Of a stretch of 24,780 nucleotides of DNA, positions 15,519 through 23,127 are shown piece after piece. The stretch covers positions 1 through 24,780 of the forward strand of contig JBDTBU010000263.1 of NCBI GenBank assembly GCA_039923935.1, written 5' to 3'. Numbering within the stretch: the stretch's first letter is position 1; every line of letters begins with the position of its first letter. The stretch is from Paraktedonobacter sp039923935 (GTDB lineage Bacteria; Chloroflexota; Ktedonobacteria; Ktedonobacterales; Ktedonobacteraceae). Below the pieces are notes generated by a model. That model made no database searches, was not told the origin of the DNA, and saw only the letters and a list, made by a program, of their open reading frames with translations. A program made the translations under genes and the position numbers.

Positions 15519-16310
15519 CTAATTGGGCTGCCAACGATGGCGTCGATAGATTTCTAATGTCGGCTGATCGCCCGGCACATAGCTAACCATCGAATAGCTA
15601 TTAATGCCCGTAAAGACTGTTGTAGCAGTACGCAGAGCCAGACGCCCCAATTGGCTATGCTGCACATGAAAGACAAAGGATGGGGCTGGCTTCTCCTCTG
15701 GATATGTGGCCGCTGCGATCCGCCGGAATTCCGGTAGTTCACGCAGACGTTTCCACAGATCTTTATATTCCGGCAAATGGGTTAAGGTGCGCGTGTTGTA
15801 CTGAAAATCGCTGACCAGCCGCCGGGCCAGACTCTCCCAACCGGGAAACTGTCGCCGGTGTGTCCCAAAAACCAGTTCTAGCAGGTGGGTGCGCGTGCCG
15901 AGCATAGCCTCTGCCTGAATCTCAAACAACGTAATCGCTGCCGCGTTCCAGGAATGCAAAAACCACAGACGATCCAGCGAATGGGCCGGATACGAGGTGT
16001 TCAGCACCAGCAATTCCGCCAAGCGTCCGAAATCCAGCAGGGTATGATCCACTGGCTCATCATCGATCTGCTGGCCCGTGAGTTGACAAAAAGCGGTGTA
16101 CAACCGATGCCTCTCCTGATCGTGCAGTTCTAGGGCGCGGGCAATATTATGCACCACATACGTCGAAGGGTTGCGACGCATGCCCGCTTCAAGATGATAA
16201 ATATACGTGCGCGAAAGCCGCGTCGCTTGCGCCAACTGGCCCTGCGAAAGCCCCCGTTGCTGACGAAAACTCGTCACAAGCTGCGCAAAATCTTCACTGT
16301 TTTTCAGCAT
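15519..16310 (-). CDS. XRE-family regulator with MmyB-like sensor domain
   Basis: The 263-residue product begins with a Cro/C1-type helix-turn-helix: residues 9-64, with FRQQRGLSQGQLAQATRLSR then TYIYHLEAG typical of the fold. Residues 95-200 match the MmyB-like ligand-binding pattern, including WFLHSWNAAAITLFE, LLELVFG and a final ELPEFRRI. Members of this family are thought to bind fatty acid-like or other small ligands. The last 50 residues form the end of the sensor fold. It is divergent from a FadD-like ligase with a 151-bp shared promoter region holding repeated GTGTTAGCT motifs, so control of that ligase or of itself is likely. The start ATG 16310 has AGGAAG unusually close (1-2 nt). 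Confidence 0.9.
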   Translation of the reverse strand: MLKNSEDFAQLVTSFRQQRGLSQGQLAQATRLSRTYIYHLEAGMRRNPSTYVVHNIARALELHDQERHRLYTAFCQLTGQQIDDEPVDHTLLDFGRLAELLVLNTSYPAHSLDRLWFLHSWNAAAITLFEIQAEAMLGTRTHLLELVFGTHRRQFPGWESLARRLVSDFQYNTRTLTHLPEYKDLWKRLRELPEFRRIAAATYPEEKPAPSFVFHVQHSQLGRLALRTATTVFTGINSYSMVSYVPGDQPTLEIYRRHRWQPN

Positions 16311-16333
16311 ACTTCCTGTTTCATCCCAATTTG

Positions 16334-16374
16334 GTGTTAGCTACCATGCTATTATGCCTGAAAATGTGTTAGCT
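16334..16374. promoter_or_regulatory. Paired direct repeat, candidate operator of the XRE regulator
   Basis: GTGTTAGCT occurs at 16334-16342 and again at 16366-16374. Extending to 13 bp, the copies agree at 11 positions (GTGTTAGCT-two variable bases-CA). The 32-bp centre-to-centre spacing is close to three helical turns. Both lie in the divergent region between the XRE gene and the acyl-CoA ligase. Operator function is inferred. Confidence 0.4.
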
Positions 16375-16404
16375 GGCAACGTTCCCTTTCTATCTCTGCC
16401 ACTT

Positions 16405-16410
16405 TATAAT
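16405..16410 (+). promoter_or_regulatory. -10 element of the acyl-CoA ligase promoter
   Basis: A perfect TATAAT lies 51 bp before the preferred ATG 16462 and 30 bp after the second GTGTTAGCT copy. The base pattern 17 bp upstream (TTCCCT) is a poor -35, which would suit a promoter that needs an activator. Confidence 0.4.
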
Positions 16411-16461
16411 CATTGTAGACGGGAATTGCCATTGCCTTGGCTCAGAGAGGAGCTGTTACGA

Positions 16462-18231
16462 ATGCTTGATCCATTCAGCGTACACAACTCTCAGGTGGAG
16501 GTAGATGCCTCCATATATACCACCCGCCCCTGGGTGAAATACTATGAACCGGGCGTACCAGTTCAACTGGATATTCCCGATCAGCCCTTGACGTGGTTAC
16601 TCGATCAAACAGTCAAAAAGTATCCACATCATACTGCCTTGATCTATTATGGCACAAAAATCAGCTATGCCCAATTCTCGACGCTTGCGAACCGCTTTGC
16701 CAGCGCCTTGCAACATCTGGGCATCAAAAAAGGGGATCGGGTCGCCATCGCGCTCCCCAACATCCCTCAGTACCCCATCGCTTTTTATGGAGCAATGAGG
16801 GCCGGGGCTGTCGTTGTGCCAACCAACCCGCTCTATACCGAGCGCGAAATGCAACACCAATTGTCTGATTCCGGTGCACGTGCTATTATCATGCTGGATA
16901 TGTTCTATCCGGTTGTGCGTACTGTACGCGCTCAAACCCAATTGGAGCATGTGCTTATCACTAGCGTAGCTGACTTTCTACCGCCAATCTTGCGTTTGCT
17001 CTATCCCTTGAGCCAACGAAACGTGAAACACGCGAAGCCGCGTCTGAACGCGCAGGAGATGCGTGAAGATAATATGCTGCATACAATGGGCAAAATGCTG
17101 GAACAACGCACAAAAGGCGGGGTTGAGATTTTCAACTTGCCAGCGCCCGCCAGGGGTACTGAACTCGCTGTTCTCCAGTATACCGGCGGCACAACGGGCC
17201 TCTCTAAAGGCGCGATGCTGACCCATCGCAACTTGCTCTCCAACGCCTTGCAGACCCGCGTCTGGACTCCCAGTGCGCGAGATGCTCAGGAGATTGGCCT
17301 GTGCGTGGCACCATTTTTCCATTCGTATGGCCTGACGGTTGGCATGAATCTTGCAATTTATGCCGCCGCGACCATGATTCTCTTGCCCAAATTTACCCCT
17401 AAAGAGGTGGTCAAGACCATTGCACGTTACCGTCCTAGCATATTTCCCGGCATTCCTACGATGTATATAGCACTTATGCGTGAGGTCAATGGACATGCCG
17501 AGCAGGTGAATTCGATCAAATACTGCATCAGTGGGGCCGCGCCTCTGCCTGCTAAAGTTCAAGAGGATTTTGAGCGCCTGACTGGTGGCAAACTGGTCGA
17601 GGGCTATGGTCTAAGCGAGGCTTCGCCTGTCACTCACTCGAACCCGCTCAATGAAAACTGTGTGAATGGCAGCATCGGCCTGCCTATCCCCAACGTTGAC
17701 GCCATGATTATGAGCAGTGAGACGAGCCAGCAACTCCCGCCCGGCGAGATCGGCGAGTTGATGGTCAAAGGCCCCAACATCATGCAGGGCTACTGGAATA
17801 GCGCCAAAGAAACCGAGGCCATCTTTCATGACGGCTGGATGCATACCGGTGACATAGCCTATATGGATGAAAAGGGCTATTTCTATATTATAGATCGTAG
17901 TAAAGACCTGATCGTTGCAAGCGGCTTTAACGTCTATCCACGCGAGGTCGAAGAGGTACTTTTCCAACACGAGGCCATTGAAGAGGCTGCTGTAATCGGT
18001 GTCCCGGATGAGTATCGCGGAGAGAATGTTGTCGCCATGATTGTGCTCAAACCGGGCTTCACAGCCTCCGATGAACTGCGTGCCAGCGTCGTCGCGCATT
18101 GTAAACACAATTTGGCCGCGTACAAAGTTCCGAAAATTGTGGAATTCCGCACAAGCCTGCCTAAATCACTGATCGGCAAGGTTTTGCACCGCGAACTCCG
18201 TGAGTCATTTGTAAAGCCACCCGAAAAATAG
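16462..18231 (+). CDS. Long-chain fatty acyl-CoA ligase (FadD-like)
   Basis: The enzyme would activate fatty acids with ATP and CoA via an acyl-adenylate. The 589-residue product has the adenylate-forming motifs in order: P-loop TGGTTGLSKG (241-250), a switch region near HSYG (287-290), EGYGLSEASP (380-389), TGD (462-464), the hinge region DRSKDLI (478-484), and the C-terminal catalytic Lys573 in SLIGKVLHREL. The start ATG 16462 is preferred over ATG 16354 because GAGGAG precedes it by 10 nt and the extra 36 residues are not expected. An acyl-CoA dehydrogenase follows 130 bp downstream, so the pair would begin beta-oxidation. Substrate chain length cannot be read from sequence. Confidence 0.92.
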   Translation: MLDPFSVHNSQVEVDASIYTTRPWVKYYEPGVPVQLDIPDQPLTWLLDQTVKKYPHHTALIYYGTKISYAQFSTLANRFASALQHLGIKKGDRVAIALPNIPQYPIAFYGAMRAGAVVVPTNPLYTEREMQHQLSDSGARAIIMLDMFYPVVRTVRAQTQLEHVLITSVADFLPPILRLLYPLSQRNVKHAKPRLNAQEMREDNMLHTMGKMLEQRTKGGVEIFNLPAPARGTELAVLQYTGGTTGLSKGAMLTHRNLLSNALQTRVWTPSARDAQEIGLCVAPFFHSYGLTVGMNLAIYAAATMILLPKFTPKEVVKTIARYRPSIFPGIPTMYIALMREVNGHAEQVNSIKYCISGAAPLPAKVQEDFERLTGGKLVEGYGLSEASPVTHSNPLNENCVNGSIGLPIPNVDAMIMSSETSQQLPPGEIGELMVKGPNIMQGYWNSAKETEAIFHDGWMHTGDIAYMDEKGYFYIIDRSKDLIVASGFNVYPREVEEVLFQHEAIEEAAVIGVPDEYRGENVVAMIVLKPGFTASDELRASVVAHCKHNLAAYKVPKIVEFRTSLPKSLIGKVLHRELRESFVKPPEK

Positions 18232-18361
18232 TCTCTTTTACAGTATTTCTCTTTTCAAGCGTAAGAGTCAGGGGATACCAGATCACATGTGCTCGCTCTA
18301 ATCGTTGCCAGCGCCCAGGAACGAGCAACAGGATCTCTCTCTAGTCACAAGGAGCGAAAAT

Positions 18362-20143
18362 ATGTCAACGACGATAAAAAAAACTGAGGCCGGTACAGCC
18401 TTTCTTACAACGTCCGTCAGTGAGAGTGCTGACTGCATCTTTACGCTAGAGCAGCGCGACGAGGAGCAACGTTGGATCTCTGAGTCAGCTAGAACCTTCA
18501 CGTTGCGTGAGGTGATGCCCCATGTCGAGGCCATTGACCGCCAGGAACCGGGCCTGATGCCTAGCCTGGTCAAAAAGGCTGGCGAGCAAGGTCTACTGAG
18601 CATCGATGTGCCAGAGCAGTACGGCGGCGCAGAACTGGGCCTGCTTACGAGTGCTCTGGTGGCCTCTAGCCTCAATGAAGCCTCGTTCAGCGTGGCCTTT
18701 GGTGCGCACACGACTATTGGCACGCTGCCGATTGTCTTCTACGGCAATGAGGAGCAGAAAGCCAAGTACCTGCCCAAGCTGGCAAGCGGCGAATGGATCG
18801 CCGCCTACGCCTTGACCGAGCCTGGTGTTGGCTCTGATGCCATGGGTCTCGCCACCACTGCGACGCTTTCCGCAGATGGCAAACACTACCTCCTCAACGG
18901 TACCAAGCAGTGGATCACGAACGCGGGCTTTGCCAATGTCATGGTGGCCTTTGCACGTATTAGCGGCAACAAACCCTCGGCCTTTATTGTCGAGGCCAAT
19001 TGGGAAGGCATCTCTACTGGCGCAGAAGAGAACAAAATGGGCATTAAAGGCTCCTCTACGCGTCAAGTGATTTTCCAGGACGCAAAAGTTCCCGTCGAAA
19101 ACCTGCTTGGCGAAATCCATAAGGGCTACAAAATCGCCTTCAATATCCTGAACATTGGTCGTCTCAAACTGGGTGCTGGCGCGGTTGGCGGCTCGCGCTC
19201 CGCTCTGGGTCTGGCCGCACCCTATACGGCTGAGCGCAAGGCTTTTGGGAAATTCTTGCATGAGTTCGGCATGATTAAGAAAAAGTTGGCTCGTATGGCT
19301 GCCGAAACCTATGCCGCCGAAAGTGCCGTCTTCCGCACTGCCGCCAATGTTGAGAGCGCCCGTCATAGTGCCAGCAGCACCGAAGAAGCCTTTAAAGCCA
19401 TCGAAGAGTACACCGTCGAAGCTTCATTGGCTAAAGTGCATGGCAGCGAAGTGTTGGCCTTGGCCGTGGACGAGGGCGTACAGATCTTCGGTGGCTACGG
19501 CTTTATGCATGAGTATCCCATCGAAAAAGCCTATCGCGACGCCCGCATCCAGCGTATTTTCGAGGGCACCAACGAGATTAACCGTCTGGTTGCTGCTGGT
19601 ACGCTCTTCAAACGCGCCCTCACAGGCAAAGTGCCGCTGATGGAGCGTTTCCCGGAGATAGAGGCTCGTGTGAAGTCCGGCCACGCTCCTGATTTTGCTG
19701 GTGAGGCCATCCCTGTCGAATTGCGCGAGGCCGTCAATGCACTTGAACGCGCCAAGGACACCACAATCTACACATCCATGCGTGTAGCAATGAAATACAT
19801 GCAGGCACTAGAGAACGAGGAAGAGTTTATCGAGTACTTAGCCAACCTGCTGATCGAGATCTACGGCATCGACAGTGCCCTAGCTCGCGCCACGCAGTCT
19901 GTGCGCCGTGGCGACGAGAATAGCGGCGTACATGTGCAACTGGCTCAATTAGCCACTTGGCTGGCCTTCTCACGCATTCGCCTCAACCTCGATCAGTTGA
20001 TTATGACCAACAACGAAGCTGAAAACGTTGCGCAAGAGCTGACCTGTGTTCGCGCCTATGTCGGTGACTACGTGCTCAACGGCGTCACTCTCCAACGCGA
20101 ACTGGCTACGCTGATCGTCGAGAAACAGGGTTATCCGTTGTAA
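18362..20143 (+). CDS. Acyl-CoA dehydrogenase, long VLCAD/FadE-like type
   Basis: The FAD enzyme forms the trans-2-enoyl-CoA in beta-oxidation. The 593-residue product has the N-terminal, middle and C-terminal ACAD domains with signature ALTEPGVGSD (150-159), the second signature GGYGFMHEYPIEKAYRDARI (377-396), and catalytic base Glu401 in IFEGTNEINR. About 170 residues follow (420-593), the extra helical domain of VLCAD/ACAD9 and Bacillus-type FadE enzymes. ATG 18362 has AAGGAG 7 nt upstream; an upstream in-frame ATG at 18305 lacks one. Same strand as the ligase, but the 130-bp gap may contain its own promoter. Electron acceptor would be ETF, not present here. Confidence 0.95.
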   Translation: MSTTIKKTEAGTAFLTTSVSESADCIFTLEQRDEEQRWISESARTFTLREVMPHVEAIDRQEPGLMPSLVKKAGEQGLLSIDVPEQYGGAELGLLTSALVASSLNEASFSVAFGAHTTIGTLPIVFYGNEEQKAKYLPKLASGEWIAAYALTEPGVGSDAMGLATTATLSADGKHYLLNGTKQWITNAGFANVMVAFARISGNKPSAFIVEANWEGISTGAEENKMGIKGSSTRQVIFQDAKVPVENLLGEIHKGYKIAFNILNIGRLKLGAGAVGGSRSALGLAAPYTAERKAFGKFLHEFGMIKKKLARMAAETYAAESAVFRTAANVESARHSASSTEEAFKAIEEYTVEASLAKVHGSEVLALAVDEGVQIFGGYGFMHEYPIEKAYRDARIQRIFEGTNEINRLVAAGTLFKRALTGKVPLMERFPEIEARVKSGHAPDFAGEAIPVELREAVNALERAKDTTIYTSMRVAMKYMQALENEEEFIEYLANLLIEIYGIDSALARATQSVRRGDENSGVHVQLAQLATWLAFSRIRLNLDQLIMTNNEAENVAQELTCVRAYVGDYVLNGVTLQRELATLIVEKQGYPL

Positions 20144-20196
20144 GAATTGAAATGCACAAGACGTGTGTATAGATAGTATACCGGATACAGATACAC

Positions 20197-20250
20197 AGCG
20201 CCCCAAGGGAGTACGCCGGACGCGAGGGCCGGCGCTACACCCAAGGGGAT
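20197..20250 (-). repeat. Dispersed 36-bp repeat (copy 2) with inverted repeats
   Basis: 20215-20250 is the exact reverse complement of 8514-8549. Around it, AGCGCC (20197-20202) pairs with GGCGCT (20231-20236), and CCCCAAGGG-type blocks occur on both sides. It lies in the 178-bp gap between the convergent acyl-CoA dehydrogenase and lipoprotein genes. The outer TGTGTAT (20164-20170) and ATACACA (20191-20197) form another 7-bp inverted repeat. Confidence 0.7.
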
Positions 20251-20321
20251 GGGCCGCGCATCGCAGCAAATTTGCGTCATGGTATCTGTACCAGCGCACC
20301 TCATGGCATGCACCGTTGGAA

Positions 20322-20861
20322 CTATTGGACCTCAATGGTAAACGAGACGGCCATAATATATGCGGGACAGAGTTGGCCCTTTTCGCAGATGGGACGCCCG
20401 GTAAAACTGATCTCGGTTGTGCCTGTGTTGGTGGCAACGAAACGCCAGACGCAGACTTTGTCCACAGGTGAGGCATAGCCAGAGGGGTCTTGCATCGCCA
20501 ATAGACCTTGAGGGTTATTCGTTGGACCTGCCCAGTTGTGACCAAAGGGCAAATCTACTTCAACCGTGTCGCCTTTTTTCACCGTAGTTGTGTTATTCAC
20601 GCCAGAATTTTTCAGAACAACACTGGCCGCAGCAGGCTGCGTCGTGATGGTCGCGCTATTGGGGCAACCTGTGCTCGTGTTGGCGAGACCGTGGGTCGCG
20701 GTTGGAGACGGCGCGGGCGTTGAGCCGCTGGGAACCGAGCCTGTGGTAGTGGAACCGTTGTTGCCAACGTTGGTGCCACAAGCTGCAAGCGTGAACATGA
20801 GCAATATAAGCAACGTAATGGCGAACCAGGAAGATGTATGGCGTGCTACTTTTGTAAGCAT
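20322..20861 (-). CDS. Lipoprotein, possibly chagasin-like (I42) protease inhibitor
   Basis: The 179-residue product has a lipoprotein signal peptide with lipobox TLAAC, so Cys28 would be lipidated and the protein anchored outside the membrane. A Ser/Thr/Pro/Gly-rich linker runs to about residue 60. The remaining 115 residues look all-beta: VKKGDTVEVDLPF, a loop with NNPQG, then VWRFVATNTGTTEISFTGRPIC and a final SFTIEV strand. This order resembles the chagasin-type immunoglobulin fold of cysteine-protease inhibitors (NPTTGY, central GxxG and RPW loops), but the motifs are loose, so function is tentative. Four Cys in the mature domain. ATG 20861 has AAGGAG 9 nt upstream. Confidence 0.75.
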   Translation of the reverse strand: MLTKVARHTSSWFAITLLILLMFTLAACGTNVGNNGSTTTGSVPSGSTPAPSPTATHGLANTSTGCPNSATITTQPAAASVVLKNSGVNNTTTVKKGDTVEVDLPFGHNWAGPTNNPQGLLAMQDPSGYASPVDKVCVWRFVATNTGTTEISFTGRPICEKGQLCPAYIMAVSFTIEVQ

Positions 20862-20928
20862 AATTGAAAGCTCCTTGTTGAGTTGGTAAGCGCCCTATTA
20901 CAAGCATAGAGCCGCGTACAAGGGAAAG

Positions 20929-20940
20929 ACGTTGCAACGT
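20929..20940. promoter_or_regulatory. Perfect 12-bp palindrome upstream of the lipoprotein gene
   Basis: ACGTTGCAACGT is perfectly self-complementary and lies 68-79 bp before the lipoprotein ATG, within the likely promoter region. It could be an operator for a dimeric regulator; no -35/-10 pair is certain here. Confidence 0.3.
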
Positions 20941-20964
20941 GGGAGAAAGTTCCCAAACAACTAG

Positions 20965-21186
20965 CTACTCTCTCGCATCATCGGTTAATGGTTCCAAATA
21001 GAGCCGCATAGCGGCTTGAATATTTTCCAACGCTTCCTGAACGGTCTTGCCTTCACTAATGCAGCCAGGCAGATCGGGGATGTAGACAGTATAGCCGCCT
21101 TCATCGCTTGCCTCTAGAACAATTTCGTAGTCTATATAACCCTCCATCAGCACAGTTTCAGTAGGACGCAGATCAACAGCGTTCAA
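20965..21186 (-). CDS. Solitary HicB-like protein
   Basis: Residues 17-66 match the HicB/UPF0150 fold: YEIVLEASDEGGYTVYIPDL, then PGCISEGKTVQEALENI and AMRLYLEPL. HicB normally neutralises the mRNase HicA encoded next to it. No HicA-like gene (short, with a conserved Gly-Ser-His) is visible on either side, and there is no C-terminal DNA-binding domain in this 73-residue protein, so it may be an orphan or have another role. The ORF opens with TTG (21186) without a ribosome binding site. The internal ATG at 21147 (MEGYIDYEI) would give a 60-residue protein closer to the usual family start. Confidence 0.75.
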   Translation of the reverse strand: MNAVDLRPTETVLMEGYIDYEIVLEASDEGGYTVYIPDLPGCISEGKTVQEALENIQAAMRLYLEPLTDDARE

Positions 21187-21235
21187 TATGCATCGAGCGA
21201 AGAATAGTCATAATTATCATACACAAGCGCATTAC

Positions 21236-21286
21236 GTGCAACGGCGAGCAGGACGCCGTTGACCTGCGTCCTGCTCGCCGTTGCAC
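21236..21286 (-). terminator. Perfect 21-bp stem-loop after the enoyl-CoA hydratase gene
   Basis: Arms 21236-21256 and 21266-21286 are perfectly complementary over 21 bp around a 9-nt loop (CGTTGACCT). It lies 24 nt past the end of the paa operon and so probably ends the transcript or protects its 3' end. No U-tract. Confidence 0.75.
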
Positions 21287-21310
21287 ATATTTATCCAGCG
21301 CCTAACTCAC

Positions 21311-22117
21311 CTATCTCCCAGAGAAATTACCCTTGCGCTTCTCGTTATACGCGGCGATACCTTCTTTGGCGTCTTCGCTTTGGAAGCAGAGTTGCTGTAG
21401 TTCGCGTTCGACGGCCAGGGCTTCGGAGAGAGGAATTTCAGCGCCGCTCTGGACTGCACGTTTGATACGACCAACAGCTTTCGCGGCCTTGTTGGGCGGG
21501 CAGAACGATTTGGCGTATTTCATGACCTCTTCCCAATAGTTCTCAGGCTCGTAGATGTAGTTAATCAGGCCAAGGGCGAGTGCATCCTCGAAGCTAATCA
21601 GTTTGCCCTCGGTCATCATCTCGATGGCTTTGTTCTTGGGCAGAGCACGAGCCAGGCGTTGGGTGCCACCAGTGCCAGGGAGCACACCAAGGGTGATTTC
21701 GGGCAGGCCAACCTTGCCGGAATTGCGGCGTGCAATACGGATATCACAGGCCAGAGCGATCTCCAGACCACCGCCGACGGTATGACCGTTGAGGGCGGCG
21801 ATGACCAGCTTGGGGGTTTGCTCCAGGCGGGTCAGGGTTTCGTTGGCGTGCAGGCAGAAATAGTATTTGAAGGTTGGGGTGACGGCGTTGAGCATGGCGA
21901 TGTCCGCACCAGCGCAGAAGAACTTCTCGCCCGCACCGCGAATGAGAATCACGTGGGCATCCTCATCAAAGCGTGCGCGTAAAATAGCGGTGTCCAACTG
22001 GCTCATCATCTCGTGGCTGTACGTGTTGGCAGGCGCGTTGGTCAGCTCGATCACGGCGATGCCCTCGGTTACATGATAGTTGATGAGGGTCGTTTGCGTT
22101 TTTTCGGTGGTGGTCAT
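21311..22117 (-). CDS. Enoyl-CoA hydratase/isomerase (crotonase family), end of paa operon
   Basis: The 268-residue product has the crotonase fold with CoA/oxyanion-hole segments FFCAGADIAML (66-76) and GGGLEIALACD (115-125). Both acid residues of active hydratases are present: Glu119 and Glu140 (GLPEITLG), followed by GVLPGTGGTQRL. Both glutamates suggest a true hydratase rather than an isomerase-only protein. The ATG overlaps the stop of the preceding zinc-ribbon gene (ATGA), so it is translationally coupled to the phenylacetate operon and could be PaaF- or PaaG-like; sequence alone does not separate them. The gene ends 24 nt before a strong stem-loop. A general beta-oxidation role is the alternative. 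Confidence 0.92.
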   Translation of the reverse strand: MTTTEKTQTTLINYHVTEGIAVIELTNAPANTYSHEMMSQLDTAILRARFDEDAHVILIRGAGEKFFCAGADIAMLNAVTPTFKYYFCLHANETLTRLEQTPKLVIAALNGHTVGGGLEIALACDIRIARRNSGKVGLPEITLGVLPGTGGTQRLARALPKNKAIEMMTEGKLISFEDALALGLINYIYEPENYWEEVMKYAKSFCPPNKAAKAVGRIKRAVQSGAEIPLSEALAVERELQQLCFQSEDAKEGIAAYNEKRKGNFSGR

Positions 22118-22347
22118 GGTTGGTTTTCCTTTCGTGCTGCATATGCATCGAGAATGTCGTCGTCTTTAACACATTCAAAAGGTGTATGGCAAGAATGACA
22201 ATAGAACTGGACGGTCAGCAATTGCTGGCCGAACAACGAAGAGAGTTCGGTAGCGCGTGAACCGCAAAACGGGCAGGCGGGCAGACCGCGAGCATGTTCG
22301 TCCTGCTGATTGTGCGCTGGATCGAATCTGTCTGTATTATATCCCAT
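22114..22347 (-). CDS. Stand-alone PaaD-type zinc-ribbon protein
   Basis: The 77-residue product has CPFCGS (Cys25, Cys28) and CHSCHTPF (Cys50, Cys53), with SSLFG between them. This pattern closely follows the C-terminal zinc ribbon of E. coli-type PaaD (CPxCGS, SxFGS, YRCxxCxEPF). The DUF59 half of PaaD is encoded separately at 23364-23717, so the two halves appear split between two genes of one operon. ATG 22347 is chosen because TAGGGG, which contains the paaC stop codon, lies about 6 nt upstream; the longer in-frame start at 22395 would overlap paaC. The stop overlaps the next gene's ATG. Likely helps mature or assemble the PaaABC epoxidase. Confidence 0.85.
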   Translation of the reverse strand: MGYNTDRFDPAHNQQDEHARGLPACPFCGSRATELSSLFGQQLLTVQFYCHSCHTPFECVKDDDILDAYAARKENQP

Positions 22348-22355
22348 ACTGACCC

Positions 22356-23111
22356 CTACCCAATCCTGCGAGCAGTCGCGTCCCACTTTTCCCACGGCAA
22401 TGCTTGGGCGGGCTGCCAGCGTTTGTGTGCGGGATCAAAGGTGACGGGCATGTCGATGGCGACGCCTTGCAGGATGGGCATGATCTTTTGCAGGAAGCGG
22501 GCGCGTAGTTCGTCGGGCGTGGCGTCAATAATACCCTCGCTGTACAGGTGCAGCATAGCGGGATCGTCGGCGGGACCGAACCAGCACAGGGTCTCGTCCC
22601 ACAGCCCTGTGAGCGAGTTCAGCAGAGCCGTACGCACAGCCCCGCCGGCTTTGGCTAGACGGCGTACCCAGCCCTCAGCGTGCATACTGTGTACGCGTTC
22701 TTCTTGCACGACCTTGCGTGAGCGCGAGCGCAGTGGCTCGTAGGTTGCATTTTGCGCGGCCTCAAAGAAGGTGGTCAGCGCGGTATCGACGAGAAAATTT
22801 GTCGCGACAAAGTCCGACCAGCCCTGGAAATCCTGATCGAGAAAGGCCAGGGAATAGTGCAGGGTGCGCGTCATTGGCTCGATCTGGCTGGGATCGGCCT
22901 GCGCCTGCGTGAAATCCTCAAGCAATGGGTAGAGCGTGCGGGCGTGGCCTAGCTCGTCCTGTGTCATTGCGGCGGCGGCTACGGCGGCTTCCAGCGCGGG
23001 CGCACCGTTACACCAATAGGCGTAGCGCCGTCCAATGGCGAGCTTATTGTCGGCCAGGGAAGAGAGCACGGCGAAAAGTGCCGCAGAATCTCTTAATACA
23101 TCTGTTGGCAT
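22356..23111 (-). CDS. paaC: Phenylacetyl-CoA epoxidase structural subunit PaaC
   Basis: PaaC is the ferritin-like partner of the catalytic PaaA in the ring-1,2-phenylacetyl-CoA epoxidase. The 251-residue product aligns with PaaC from LADNKLAIGRRYAYWC and has QDELGHAR (51-58) and QEERVHSMHAE (136-146). In E. coli PaaC the diiron ligands are largely lost; here Glu53, His56, Asp100, Glu137/138 and His141 remain at ligand positions, while Lys23 replaces the first glutamate (aligned by eye with PaaA of this window). GAGAGGAGAG precedes ATG 23111 closely. It follows paaB after 16 nt and is followed by the zinc-ribbon gene after 8 nt. Confidence 0.92.
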   Translation of the reverse strand: MPTDVLRDSAALFAVLSSLADNKLAIGRRYAYWCNGAPALEAAVAAAAMTQDELGHARTLYPLLEDFTQAQADPSQIEPMTRTLHYSLAFLDQDFQGWSDFVATNFLVDTALTTFFEAAQNATYEPLRSRSRKVVQEERVHSMHAEGWVRRLAKAGGAVRTALLNSLTGLWDETLCWFGPADDPAMLHLYSEGIIDATPDELRARFLQKIMPILQGVAIDMPVTFDPAHKRWQPAQALPWEKWDATARRIG

Positions 23112-23127
23112 ATCTCTCCTCTCAACA

